Assembly (NCBI RefSeq): GCF_001418335.1
Contig: NZ_LIPP01000018.1
Location: forward strand, 1 to 33,093
DNA length: 33,093 nucleotides
Direction of reading: 5' to 3'
Origin: Streptomyces aurantiacus
GTDB taxonomy: Bacteria; Actinomycetota; Actinomycetes; Streptomycetales; Streptomycetaceae
A program made the position numbers and the translations under genes. Shown in pieces: positions 22,176 through 30,100 of the stretch. The notes under the pieces are model-generated. The model was not told where the DNA came from. It made no database searches and worked only from the letters and a program-made list of their open reading frames with translations. The stretch's first letter is position 1. Each line of letters opens with the position of its first letter.

Positions 22176-24593
22176 CTACGAAACCACCGCCGGATCCGGC
22201 GACTTGGCGACCCGTTCGGCGCCGCCCTCGTCACCGCCCTCGTCGCCCACGGCGATGCCGCGCCGCTTGGACACGTACACCGCGCCCACGATGACGGCGA
22301 TGGAAAGCACCGCGATGAGGACGCGCATGCCCACACTCTTGTCTTCGCCGTAACTGAATTTGACTACTGCCGGCGCGATGAGCAGCGCCACCAGGTTCAT
22401 CACCTTCAGGAGAGGGTTGATCGCGGGTCCCGCGGTGTCCTTGAAGGGGTCACCGATGGTGTCGCCGATCACCGTGGCGGCGTGGGCCTCGCTGCCCTTG
22501 CCGCCGTGGTGGCCGTCCTCGACGAGCTTCTTGGCGTTGTCCCAGGCGCCTCCGGAGTTCGCGAGGAAGACCGCCATCAGCGTGCCGGTGCCGATGGCCC
22601 CCGCGAGGAACGAGCCGAGCGCGCCGACCCCGAGCGTGAATCCGATGGCGATCGGCGTCAGTACGGCGAGCAGACCCGGCGTGGTCAGCTCGCGCAGCGC
22701 GTCCTTGGTACAGATGTCGACGACGCGCCCGTACTCGGGCTTCTCGGTGTAGTCCATGATCCCGGGGTGCTCGCGGAACTGCCGCCGCACCTCGTAGACC
22801 ACGGCCCCGGCGGACCGCGACACCGCGTTGATCGCCAGCCCCGAGAAGAGGAAGACGACCGCGGCGCCCGCGATGAGCCCGACCAGGTTGTTGGGCTGCG
22901 AGATGTCCATCATCAGGTTCATCGGGGCGCCCTCGCCCGAGACCTTCTCCCCCACGTCGTTCGCGGCCGTGAGGATGGCGTCCCGGTACGAGCCGAAGAG
23001 CGCCGCCGCCGCCAGGACCGCGGTGGCGATGGCGATGCCCTTGGTGATGGCCTTGGTGGTGTTGCCGACGGCGTCCAGGTCGGTGAGCACCTGCGCGCCC
23101 GCGCCCTCGACGTCGCCGGACATCTCGGCGATGCCCTGCGCGTTGTCGGAGACCGGTCCGAAGGTGTCCATGGCGACGATGACGCCGACCGTGGTGAGCA
23201 GACCGGTGCCGGCGAGGGCCACCGCGAACAGGGCCAGCATGATCGACGTACCGCCGAGCAGGAAGGCCCCGTAGACGCCGAGGCCGATCAGCAGAGCGGT
23301 GTAGACGGCCGATTCGAGACCGAGCGAGATACCGGCGAGGACGACGGTGGCCGGGCCGGTGAGCGAGGTCTTGCCGATGTCCTTCACTGGGCGACGGGTG
23401 GTCTCGGTGAAGTAGCCGGTCAGCTGCTGGATCAGCGCGGCCAGGACGATGCCGATGGCGACCGCGAGGAGTGCGAGGATCCGCGGGTCGCCGGACTTGC
23501 CGAGGATGGCCTCGTCGGTGACGCCGTCCAGGTCGGCGTACGAGGACGGCAGATAGACGAAGACGGCCACGGCCACCAGCACCACGGAGATCACCGCGGA
23601 GATGAAGAAGCCACGGTTGATGGCGCTCATCCCGCTGCGGTCCGTACGGCGCGGAGCGACCGCGAAGATGCCGATCATCGCGGTGAGTACGCCGATCGCG
23701 GGCACGATCAGCGGGAAGGCGAGCCCGGAGTCGCCGAACGCCGCCTTGCCGAGGATCAGCGCGGCGACGAGCGTGACGGCGTACGACTCGAAGAGGTCGG
23801 CGGCCATACCGGCGCAGTCGCCGACGTTGTCGCCCACGTTGTCCGCGATGGTCGCGGCGTTGCGCGGGTCGTCCTCCGGGATGCCCTGCTCGACCTTGCC
23901 GACCAGGTCGGCGCCGACGTCGGCGGCCTTGGTGAAGATGCCGCCGCCGACACGCATGAACATGGCGATCAGCGCGGCGCCGAGACCGAAGCCCTCCAGG
24001 ACCTTCGGCGCGTCGGCCGCGTACACCAGCACCACACAGGAGGCGCCCAGCAGACCGAGCCCCACCGTGAACATGCCGACGACGCCGCCCGTACGGAAAG
24101 CGATCTTCATGGCTTTGTGCGAGACGGCGGTGAGATCCTTTTCGGGCTCACCCTCCGCCGGGGTCGCTTCCCGTGCCGCGGCGGCCACGCGCACATTGCT
24201 GCGTACGGCGAGCCACATGCCGATATATCCGGTGGTCGCCGAGAACGCCGCGCCGATCAAGAAGAAGACCGATCGGCCGGCCCGCTGATTCCAGTCGTCC
24301 GCGGGCAGCAGCATGAGCAGGAAGAACACCGCGACGGCGAATACCCCGAGGGTACGCATCTGCCGCCCCAGGTAGGCATTCGCGCCCTCCTGGATCGCTA
24401 CCGCGATCTCCTTCATCTTGTCGGTGCCCTCGTCGGCCGCGAGTACCTGGCGGACCAGGACACCAGCGACGACAAGCGCCGCAAGCGCGACGGCCGCGAT
24501 GACCATCACGATGAGGCGGTTGTCGTCGGTCAGTACTGCGGCTGCGAGAGTAGTGGGCTGATCAAACTGATGAGGGGTAGAAAGCCCCGCCAT
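22176..24593 (-). CDS. hppA: membrane-bound proton-translocating pyrophosphatase
   Basis: 805 aa, about 16 membrane helices. Hydrolyses cytoplasmic PPi and pumps H+ out. The PPi/Mg site is clear: G-G-G-I-F-T-K-A-A-D-V-G-A-D-L-V-G-K, then D-D-P-R-N-A-A-T-I-A-D-N-V-G-D-N-V-G-D-C, and a second acidic block with D-N-A-Q-G-I-A-E. Lys514 in V-G-N-T-T-K-A marks the K+-independent class; K+-dependent enzymes have Ala there. The S. coelicolor enzyme of this type is known to be K+-independent. The ATG is preceded by AAGGAGG, the best ribosome site in the window. Monocistronic: terminator after it and a long non-coding leader region before it. Confidence 0.97.
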   Translation of the reverse strand: MAGLSTPHQFDQPTTLAAAVLTDDNRLIVMVIAAVALAALVVAGVLVRQVLAADEGTDKMKEIAVAIQEGANAYLGRQMRTLGVFAVAVFFLLMLLPADDWNQRAGRSVFFLIGAAFSATTGYIGMWLAVRSNVRVAAAAREATPAEGEPEKDLTAVSHKAMKIAFRTGGVVGMFTVGLGLLGASCVVLVYAADAPKVLEGFGLGAALIAMFMRVGGGIFTKAADVGADLVGKVEQGIPEDDPRNAATIADNVGDNVGDCAGMAADLFESYAVTLVAALILGKAAFGDSGLAFPLIVPAIGVLTAMIGIFAVAPRRTDRSGMSAINRGFFISAVISVVLVAVAVFVYLPSSYADLDGVTDEAILGKSGDPRILALLAVAIGIVLAALIQQLTGYFTETTRRPVKDIGKTSLTGPATVVLAGISLGLESAVYTALLIGLGVYGAFLLGGTSIMLALFAVALAGTGLLTTVGVIVAMDTFGPVSDNAQGIAEMSGDVEGAGAQVLTDLDAVGNTTKAITKGIAIATAVLAAAALFGSYRDAILTAANDVGEKVSGEGAPMNLMMDISQPNNLVGLIAGAAVVFLFSGLAINAVSRSAGAVVYEVRRQFREHPGIMDYTEKPEYGRVVDICTKDALRELTTPGLLAVLTPIAIGFTLGVGALGSFLAGAIGTGTLMAVFLANSGGAWDNAKKLVEDGHHGGKGSEAHAATVIGDTIGDPFKDTAGPAINPLLKVMNLVALLIAPAVVKFSYGEDKSVGMRVLIAVLSIAVIVGAVYVSKRRGIAVGDEGGDEGGAERVAKSPDPAVVS

Positions 24594-24834
24594 TCGTCCT
24601 CCTTGACGCTTGGACCGAGCTCAAGATGTGGACGGATTGTAGGTACCTGAACCTGATCAAAACAGTGTGCGGTAAGTGGAATCAGCCTTCACATGCTCTT
24701 CAGCGAATGATCCACGGATCAACACGGAACCCGAAAGCAGTAATGCCTCAAAGGCATTGACGCCAGGTGAAGCCAGGTCCAATGCGGTGCGACACCGTGT
24801 AAAGCTGATCGTATTGTTGATCGTAATCCAGGTC

Positions 24835-24848
24835 GTGAATTCATTCAC
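24835..24848. promoter_or_regulatory. palindromic candidate operator upstream of hppA
   Basis: GTGAATTCATTCAC, two perfect 6-bp arms with a 2-bp spacer, in the AT-rich part of the hppA upstream region, 242 bp before the start codon. No known regulator is assigned. Confidence 0.35.
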
Positions 24849-25024
24849 GAAATGCCCTTGGCTTGATCCGGAGCGGACGGGAGCCGACTTCGCGGTCGGC
24901 GAGCGACGAGCGATGACCGGCTTCCGCTTCCAGGGAGGCGGTGCCGGGGACGCACCGGGGACGCGCCGGAGGGCAGCTGTCGACACCTGAGAGGGCGGTT
25001 GGAGCCGCCGTGGCTGAGCCCCGC

Positions 25025-25051
25025 TTGAAGGCCCTGAAGGCTCTGAAGGCG
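25025..25051. repeat. 9-bp tandem repeat, three copies
   Basis: TTGAAGGCC, CTGAAGGCT and CTGAAGGCG in a row in the non-coding stretch between hppA and the bldG operon terminator. Effect unknown. Confidence 0.6.
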
Positions 25052-25222
25052 CTTGAGAGCGGCTGAGGGCGGCTCAGGGAGGGCGGAGGCAAAGGGAGGT
25101 GCGGGAATGATTGCCCGGGCGGCAGCGAGGCAGCGGCGGGCCGACAGGATCGGACGGCGACGCACGTGATGGCCCGGCGGCGACGCCACACGGTGACCGG
25201 ACGGCGGTGGCCGGACATGCGA

Positions 25223-25247
25223 AAGGGCCCTGTTGAGCAGGGCCCTT
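25223..25247 (-). terminator. terminator of the bldG/anti-sigma operon
   Basis: Perfect 10-bp stem AAGGGCCCTG/CAGGGCCCTT with a 5-nt loop TTGAG, 32 bp past the anti-sigma stop codon; on the minus strand a short TTT follows. Confidence 0.9.
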
Positions 25248-25278
25248 CGCACAGGTTGAGGCAGTACCTAGGGGTCGA

Positions 25279-25722
25279 TCAGGAAACGAGCGTGGCCGGC
25301 GGCGTGGTGGGCCAGCTCATCCTGATCAGTCCGCCGTTCTCACCGGCGGTCACTTCCACGTCGTCGACGAGGCCGCTGATGACCGCGAGGCCCATCTCGT
25401 CCTCCTCGGTCTCGACATCCACACCGTCGGCTCCGCCCTGGGCGCCCGGCGACTTGTCACCGGGAACCGTGTGCGGCGCCTCGTCACCGACCTCGATGGA
25501 GAACTGCTTCTCCTCCTCGATCAGCGAGACCCGCACAGGCGCCGAGATTCCGGCGCTCTGATGCAGGCCGACGGCCCGGGTGCAGGCTTCGCCCACGGCG
25601 AGCCTGACCTCGTCGAGGACGGCCTCGTCCACTCCGGCCCTGCGCGCCACCGCTGCCGCCACCAGTCGGGCGGTCCTGACGTGCTCGGGCAGCGCGCTGA
25701 AGCGGAGTTCAACGGTGGCCAT
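25279..25722 (-). CDS. HATPase anti-sigma factor, partner of BldG
   Basis: 147 aa. RsbW/SpoIIAB-type histidine-kinase-like ATPase fold: V-R-L-A-V-G-E-A-C-T-R-A-V as N-box region (45-51) and D-E-M-G-L-A-V-I as G-box-like region. The canonical N-box Asn, which binds Mg-ATP, is Arg49 here, so classical kinase activity is doubtful. An acidic, Gly-rich insert (about 85-108) precedes the G-box. In S. coelicolor the equivalent gene (orf3/SCO3548, also called apgA) is co-transcribed with bldG and encodes an anti-sigma-like partner. Gap to bldG is 154 bp and the terminator follows this gene, so the two can share an mRNA. A target sigma factor is not in the window. Confidence 0.9.
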   Translation of the reverse strand: MATVELRFSALPEHVRTARLVAAAVARRAGVDEAVLDEVRLAVGEACTRAVGLHQSAGISAPVRVSLIEEEKQFSIEVGDEAPHTVPGDKSPGAQGGADGVDVETEEDEMGLAVISGLVDDVEVTAGENGGLIRMSWPTTPPATLVS

Positions 25723-25876
25723 GCATCCCCCTCGGAACTACGGGCGTGCGGTCGGGGGGTCGGATCGCCGAGACCCGGCCCCCCTCCATTGACTTCTGCC
25801 TCCCGGGCCATGCCACGCCCGGGATCCGCTGTGTGCGACCGGCCGGCCAGTCAGGGACGGGCCGGACCGTGGTCGC

Positions 25877-26218
25877 TCAGTCGGTGGCCGCCACCGCTTC
25901 TTCGACCGAGGTGTGGATCGGGAACACCTTGGTGAGACCGGTGATGCGGAAGATCTTCAGAATGCGCTCCTGGTTGCAGACCAGACGGAGCGAACCCTCA
26001 TGGGCACGCACCCGCTTCAGGCCACCCACCAGCACGCCGAGACCGGTGGAGTCGAGGAAGTCCACGCCCTCCATGTCGACGACAAGATGGAAACTGCCGT
26101 CGTTCACCAGCTCGACCAGCTGTTCGCGCAACTTGGGCGCGGTATATACATCGATTTCGCCACCGACCTCGACGACCGTACGATCGCCGACGGTACGGGT
26201 CGACAGGGACAGGTCCAC
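25877..26218 (-). CDS. bldG: BldG anti-sigma factor antagonist
   Basis: 113 aa, the same length as S. coelicolor BldG. STAS domain of the SpoIIAA/RsbV family with the phosphorylated serine in [10 protein letters not shown] (Ser57). Unphosphorylated antagonist binds anti-sigma factors and frees their sigma factors; BldG is required for aerial growth and antibiotic production in S. coelicolor. GTG start at 26218 with GGAGG just upstream. Divergent from the helicase gene with only 81 bp between the starts, so bldG promoters probably extend into the helicase 5' region. The co-transcribed HATPase gene follows. Confidence 0.97.
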
Positions 26219-26299
26219 GGATCCTCCAGCACCTTGCTAATCGAGCGGTCATCCCAAGGGACACCTCGGCGGAGCCCCCGGGACGGTTCGCCAGCCGCG

Positions 26300-28861
26300 A
26301 TGGCATTCAATCACTTACCGGCAGGCGTGCACGACGCCTTGGGCCCATTGTCCGTCACGCCAGTGACACACTCGATGCCGATGGCCAATAATCTCCGACC
26401 CGATCGCACCTCGACGGACAGCGGATCCCGCCCCTCGCCGGGCGAGATCCTGGACCGGCTCGCCTCGGGGCCGAGCCGGGCTTCGCGCATCACTCATACG
26501 GAGCACTTGCCCCCACGTGAGGGTCGCCATGCCGTGTGGCCCGACCGGATCCGCCCGGAGGTCATCGCGGCGGTGCAGTCCGCCGGCATCGAACATCCCT
26601 GGGCCCACCAGGCCCTCGCGGCCGAGCACGCCCTGGACGGCGAATCGGTGATCGTCTCCACCGGCACGGCCTCCGGCAAGTCCCTGGCGTATCTCGTCCC
26701 GGTCCTGTCGACACTTCTCGACGGTTCCGAAGCGCCGAACGGCCGCGGCGCCACCGCCCTGTACCTCGCCCCGACCAAGGCCCTCGCCGCGGATCAGCGC
26801 CGGGCCGTGAAAAAACTCTCACAACCCCTGGGCCACTCCGTACGTTCCGCGGTCTACGACGGGGACACCCCCGTCGAGGAACGCGAGTGGGTACGCCAGT
26901 ACGCCAACTACGTCCTCACCAACCCCGACATGCTGCACCGCGGGATACTCCCCTCCCACCCCCGATGGGCCTCCTTCCTGCGCGCCCTGCGCTATGTCGT
27001 CATCGACGAGTGCCACACCTACCGGGGCGTCTTCGGGTCGCACGTCGCCCAGGTGCTGCGCCGACTGCGCCGCCTGTGCGCCCGCTACGGCTCCTCCCCC
27101 GTCTTCCTCATGGCCTCGGCGACCGCCGCCGAGCCCTCGGTCGCCGCCTCCCGCCTCACGGGCCTGCCCGTGGTCGAGGTCGCCGACGACGCCTCACCGC
27201 GTGGTGAACTGGTGTTCGCCCTCTGGGAACCGCCGCTCACCGACCTGCACGGCGAGAAGGGCGCCCCCGTCCGCCGTACCGCCACCGCCGAGACCGCGGA
27301 CCTCCTCACCGACCTGACCGTGCAGGGTGTCCGCTCGGTCGCCTTCGTACGGTCCCGCCGCGGGGCCGAGCTGATCTCGGTGATCGCCCAGGAACGCCTC
27401 GCCGCGGTCGACCGCTCACTGGTCCGGCGCGTGGCCGCGTACCGCGGCGGATACCTCCCCGAGGAACGCCGCGCCCTGGAACGCGCCCTGCACTCCGGGG
27501 AACTCCTCGGTCTCGCCGCCACCACCGCCCTGGAACTCGGCATCGACGTCTCGGGGCTGGACGCCGTCGTCATCGCCGGCTACCCGGGCACCCGTGCGTC
27601 CCTGTGGCAGCAGGCGGGCCGCGCCGGCCGCTCCGGGCAGGGGGCGCTCGCGATCCTGGTCGCCCGTGACGACCCGCTGGACACCTTTCTCGTCCACCAC
27701 CCGGAGGCCCTGTTCGACCAGCCCGTGGAGTCCACCGTCCTCGACCCGGACAACCCGTACGTCCTCGCACCCCACCTGTGCGCCGCGGCGGCCGAAATAC
27801 CCCTGACGGAGGAGGACTTCGCCCTCTTCGGGCCCGCCACCGCCGAGCTGATGCCGCAACTGGAGGCCGCGAAGCTGCTGCGCCGCCGCACGAAGTCGTG
27901 GCACTGGACGCGCCGGGAGCGGGCCGCCGACCTGGCCGACATCCGCGGCGGAGGCGGGAACCCGGTGCAGATCGTGGAGGCCGGCTCCGGGCGGCTGCTC
28001 GGCACGGTCGACGCCTCGGCCGCGCACACCACCGTCCACGAAGGCGCGGTCCACCTCCACCAGGGCCGTACGTACCTGGTCGACGAGCTGCACCTGGACG
28101 ATTCGGTCGCCCTGGTCGAGGAGGCCAACCCGCCGTATTCGACGGTCGCCCGCGACACCACCGCCATCTCCGTCCTGGAGACGGACGTCGAAATCCCCTG
28201 GGGCGACGGCCGGTTGTGCTACGGCTCCGTCGAGGTCACCAACCAGGTCGTCTCCTTCCTGCGTCGTCGTCTCATCACCGGCGAGGTGCTCGGCGAGACG
28301 AAACTCGATCTGCCTCCCCGCACGCTCCGTACGCGCGCCGTGTGGTGGACGGTCACCGAGGACCAGCTCGACGCCGCCCGCGTGAACCCCGAGATCCTCG
28401 GCGGCGCCCTGCACGCCGCCGAGCACGCGTCGATCGGCATGCTGCCGCTCTTCGCGACCTGCGACCGCTGGGACATCGGCGGCGTCTCCGTCCCACTGCA
28501 CCCGGACACCCTCCTGCCCACCGTCTTCGTGTACGACGGCCACCCCGGCGGCGCGGGCTTCGCGGAGCGTGCCTTCCACACCGCCCACGAGTGGCTCACC
28601 GCCACCCGCCAGGCCATCGCCTCCTGCGAGTGCGACGCCGGCTGCCCGTCCTGCGTCCAGTCCCCCAAGTGCGGCAACGGCAACGAGCCGCTGCACAAGC
28701 GGGGGGCTGTGCGGCTGCTGACGGTGCTTCTGCAGGGAGCACCGGCCGCGCGGTCCGACAACGCCGAGCAACCCGAGGAGGCGGAGGGACGGGAAGCCAG
28801 GGAAGGTGGGGAAGGCGGGGAGACGGACGTCATCGCCGCCAAGGCCGCGGAAGCCCCCTAG
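26300..28861 (+). CDS. DECH-box superfamily 2 helicase with DUF1998 zinc module (MrfA-like)
   Basis: 853 aa. Motif I S-T-G-T-A-S-G-K-S (Lys127), DECH box at 236-239 (V-I-D-E-C-H), motif III S-A-T, motif VI Q-Q-A-G-R-A-G-R-S-G. The C-terminal domain has a four-Cys set C-E-C-D-A-G-C-P-S-C...C (776, 778, 782, 785, 791), typical of DUF1998 helicases. Relatives: B. subtilis MrfA (YprA), a 3'-5' helicase for mitomycin C lesion repair, and eukaryotic Hrq1. MrfA works with the nuclease MrfB; none is seen here. The family model 'helicase/secretion neighborhood DEAH-box helicase' (TIGR03817, from memory) was built on exactly this position next to Tad genes. ATG 26300 has a weak ribosome site. An alternative is the ATG region near 26374-26380. 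Confidence 0.92.
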   Translation: MAFNHLPAGVHDALGPLSVTPVTHSMPMANNLRPDRTSTDSGSRPSPGEILDRLASGPSRASRITHTEHLPPREGRHAVWPDRIRPEVIAAVQSAGIEHPWAHQALAAEHALDGESVIVSTGTASGKSLAYLVPVLSTLLDGSEAPNGRGATALYLAPTKALAADQRRAVKKLSQPLGHSVRSAVYDGDTPVEEREWVRQYANYVLTNPDMLHRGILPSHPRWASFLRALRYVVIDECHTYRGVFGSHVAQVLRRLRRLCARYGSSPVFLMASATAAEPSVAASRLTGLPVVEVADDASPRGELVFALWEPPLTDLHGEKGAPVRRTATAETADLLTDLTVQGVRSVAFVRSRRGAELISVIAQERLAAVDRSLVRRVAAYRGGYLPEERRALERALHSGELLGLAATTALELGIDVSGLDAVVIAGYPGTRASLWQQAGRAGRSGQGALAILVARDDPLDTFLVHHPEALFDQPVESTVLDPDNPYVLAPHLCAAAAEIPLTEEDFALFGPATAELMPQLEAAKLLRRRTKSWHWTRRERAADLADIRGGGGNPVQIVEAGSGRLLGTVDASAAHTTVHEGAVHLHQGRTYLVDELHLDDSVALVEEANPPYSTVARDTTAISVLETDVEIPWGDGRLCYGSVEVTNQVVSFLRRRLITGEVLGETKLDLPPRTLRTRAVWWTVTEDQLDAARVNPEILGGALHAAEHASIGMLPLFATCDRWDIGGVSVPLHPDTLLPTVFVYDGHPGGAGFAERAFHTAHEWLTATRQAIASCECDAGCPSCVQSPKCGNGNEPLHKRGAVRLLTVLLQGAPAARSDNAEQPEEAEGREAREGGEGGETDVIAAKAAEAP

Positions 28862-29352
28862 GGGCCCTGTGCGGGGGCTCCGGCGGTGGGCGTGGGCCAG
28901 GGTCTCGGTCGCGGGTCCGCCGGCCCCGAGAAAGTGGTCGGTCCGGCCGGACCGGCCCGTGACCGCACCTCGGCCGTCAACGGCCCCCGACCCGCCTCGA
29001 CCGTGACATCTGCGATCTCGCCCCGGACCGCGCACCGCACGATCCGGGTGCCCTGGGCCCGTGCCACCCGGCCCGCCTGAACACACGCCTCCGTTCCGCC
29101 GTCCATCCAGTGGTCGGCCGCCGCGAGGGCCGCCAAGTCGGCCGCGCCGCCCGCGCGATGCCGGGCCACCACCGCCTGTCCCATCGCGAGCACGGCACCG
29201 AAGACCACGCACAGCACCGCGAGCGCGCCCACGGTCCAGACGGTGGCCGACCCCCGGTCCGAAGCCGCACCCGGCGCACGTGACCTCGTACGCCTCCCGA
29301 GATCTCCCCGTCTCACCGTTCCCGCCTTGCCCGCCTTGCCCGCCTTTCTCAC
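28858..29352 (-). CDS. TadG/TadE-like protein of the helicase/secretion neighborhood
   Basis: 164 aa from GTG 29352 with GGAAGGAGAGG upstream. Basic leader, then G-S-A-T-V-W-T-V-G-A-L-A-V-L-C and one membrane helix (about 35-60), then a small domain ending in a Pro-rich tail. The G/SATVW junction looks like a class III prepilin site, but the +5 residue is Trp instead of Glu, so peptidase processing is uncertain. It fits the family of small TadE/G-like proteins defined by a neighbouring DECH helicase (TIGR03816, from memory). Last gene of the Tad operon. Its stop shares CTAG with the helicase stop. Confidence 0.85.
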   Translation of the reverse strand: MRKAGKAGKAGTVRRGDLGRRTRSRAPGAASDRGSATVWTVGALAVLCVVFGAVLAMGQAVVARHRAGGAADLAALAAADHWMDGGTEACVQAGRVARAQGTRIVRCAVRGEIADVTVEAGRGPLTAEVRSRAGPAGPTTFSGPADPRPRPWPTPTAGAPAQGP

Positions 29353-29383
29353 CTTCCTCTCCTTCCCGCCGCTCTCGTCGTGC

Positions 29384-29764
29384 TCACCTGGGCGCCCTCA
29401 CCGTCTCCTCGGCCAGGGCTGCGGCCTCCTGTGTCAGGTCGAGGGCCAGCGCGTCCGGGCCCGGTGTGTCGGCCTCGACCCGTACGTGCACCAGGTCGCC
29501 CTCGCGCCGGACGGTGACCCGGGCGCCGGACGGTGCCGCCTGGCGGGCGATCTCCGTCACCGTGCCCGGCGGTTCCTGCCGGGCCGCCGCACGAGCGCCC
29601 GCCCGGGCCGCGTCCACGCACTGGATCAGCGCGGCCGCGGCCAGCAACGCCCAGACCAGCGCCATCGTGAACGCGACCAGCACCGGCAGCACCACGGCCG
29701 CCTCCGCCGTCACGAAGCCGCGGTCCCCGGCCACGTCACGGTCCCCCGCCTCAGAACTGCCCAT
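29384..29764 (-). CDS. TadE-like pseudopilin
   Basis: 126 aa. Short hydrophilic leader ending in D-R-G, then F-V-T-A-E-A-A-V-V-L-P-V-L-V and one hydrophobic helix. Gly16/Phe17 with Glu21 at +5 is a proper class III prepilin peptidase site (G-x4-E), so it should be cleaved and built into a pilus or pseudopilus as a minor pilin. The C-terminal domain (55-126) is small and charged. ATG 29764 overlaps the end of the upstream pilin gene by 14 bp. The next gene starts 31 bp downstream. Confidence 0.88.
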   Translation of the reverse strand: MGSSEAGDRDVAGDRGFVTAEAAVVLPVLVAFTMALVWALLAAAALIQCVDAARAGARAAARQEPPGTVTEIARQAAPSGARVTVRREGDLVHVRVEADTPGPDALALDLTQEAAALAEETVRAPR

Positions 29765-30005
29765 CGAGCGCCCGCCCCACGATGTCCTGCAGCGCCCCGC
29801 GCACCTGCCCGCTGGTCAGCACCTCGTAGAGCAACGCGGCGAACCCCACCGCAGCGATCAACCCCATCGCGTACTCGGAGGTCACCATTCCGGCTTCCCT
29901 CCGCGCCAACCGGGCCCCGCCCACCCGGGCCCTGCCCGCCAGAGCCGACGCCAGCCCTCGCACTCGTGCCCGAACCCGCACCCGTACCCGCACTGCCTTG
30001 CCCAT
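29751..30005 (-). CDS. Flp-type pilin (DUF4244 family)
   Basis: 84 aa. A long Arg-rich leader of 39 residues (R-V-R-V-R-V-R repeats) ends in E-A-G, followed by M-V-T-S-E-Y-A-M-G-L-I-A-A-V-G-F-A. Cleavage at Gly39/Met40 would leave a 45-aa mature pilin with Glu at +5, as in Flp pilins. Likely the major subunit of the Tad fibre. The ATG is the first in the frame; 95 bp of non-coding sequence separates it from tadC. No prepilin peptidase gene is in the window. Confidence 0.9.
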   Translation of the reverse strand: MGKAVRVRVRVRARVRGLASALAGRARVGGARLARREAGMVTSEYAMGLIAAVGFAALLYEVLTSGQVRGALQDIVGRALDGQF

Positions 30006-30100
30006 CAGAACCCCCGTGCCCTTCTCTTCCGTTGACCTTGGTCGTGCCTCTTACTTGGTCATTCGTCTTGTCAGCCCGATCCAGCCCGTTCAGCCCGTCA

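Larger units (their letters stand above)
24594..25222. other. hppA upstream region, AT-richer, non-coding
   Basis: 629 bp without a supported gene. 24640-24850 has clearly lower GC content than the surroundings, and the open frames here on both strands (for example 24657-24986 minus, 24676-24990 plus) lack ribosome sites. Visible structures: inverted repeat AATGCC-TCAAA-GGCATT (24742-24758); TGATCGTA twice, 12 bp apart (24806 and 24818); hyphenated palindrome GTGAAT-TC-ATTCAC (24835-24848); and a 9-bp tandem repeat (25025-25051). It probably contains the hppA promoter and operators. Confidence 0.6.

Noticed and set aside
21702..24650. 982-aa open frame antisense to hppA
   Set aside because: Shadow frame; Asp/His/Arg-rich reading of the complementary strand of a conserved membrane enzyme.
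24657..24990. Two overlapping ~105-aa open frames in the hppA upstream region
   Set aside because: Lower GC content than coding DNA, no ribosome site, no protein-like pattern; treated as regulatory DNA.
27416..29212. 598-aa open frame antisense to the helicase end
   Set aside because: Overlaps both the helicase and the TadG-like gene in a non-protein-like frame.
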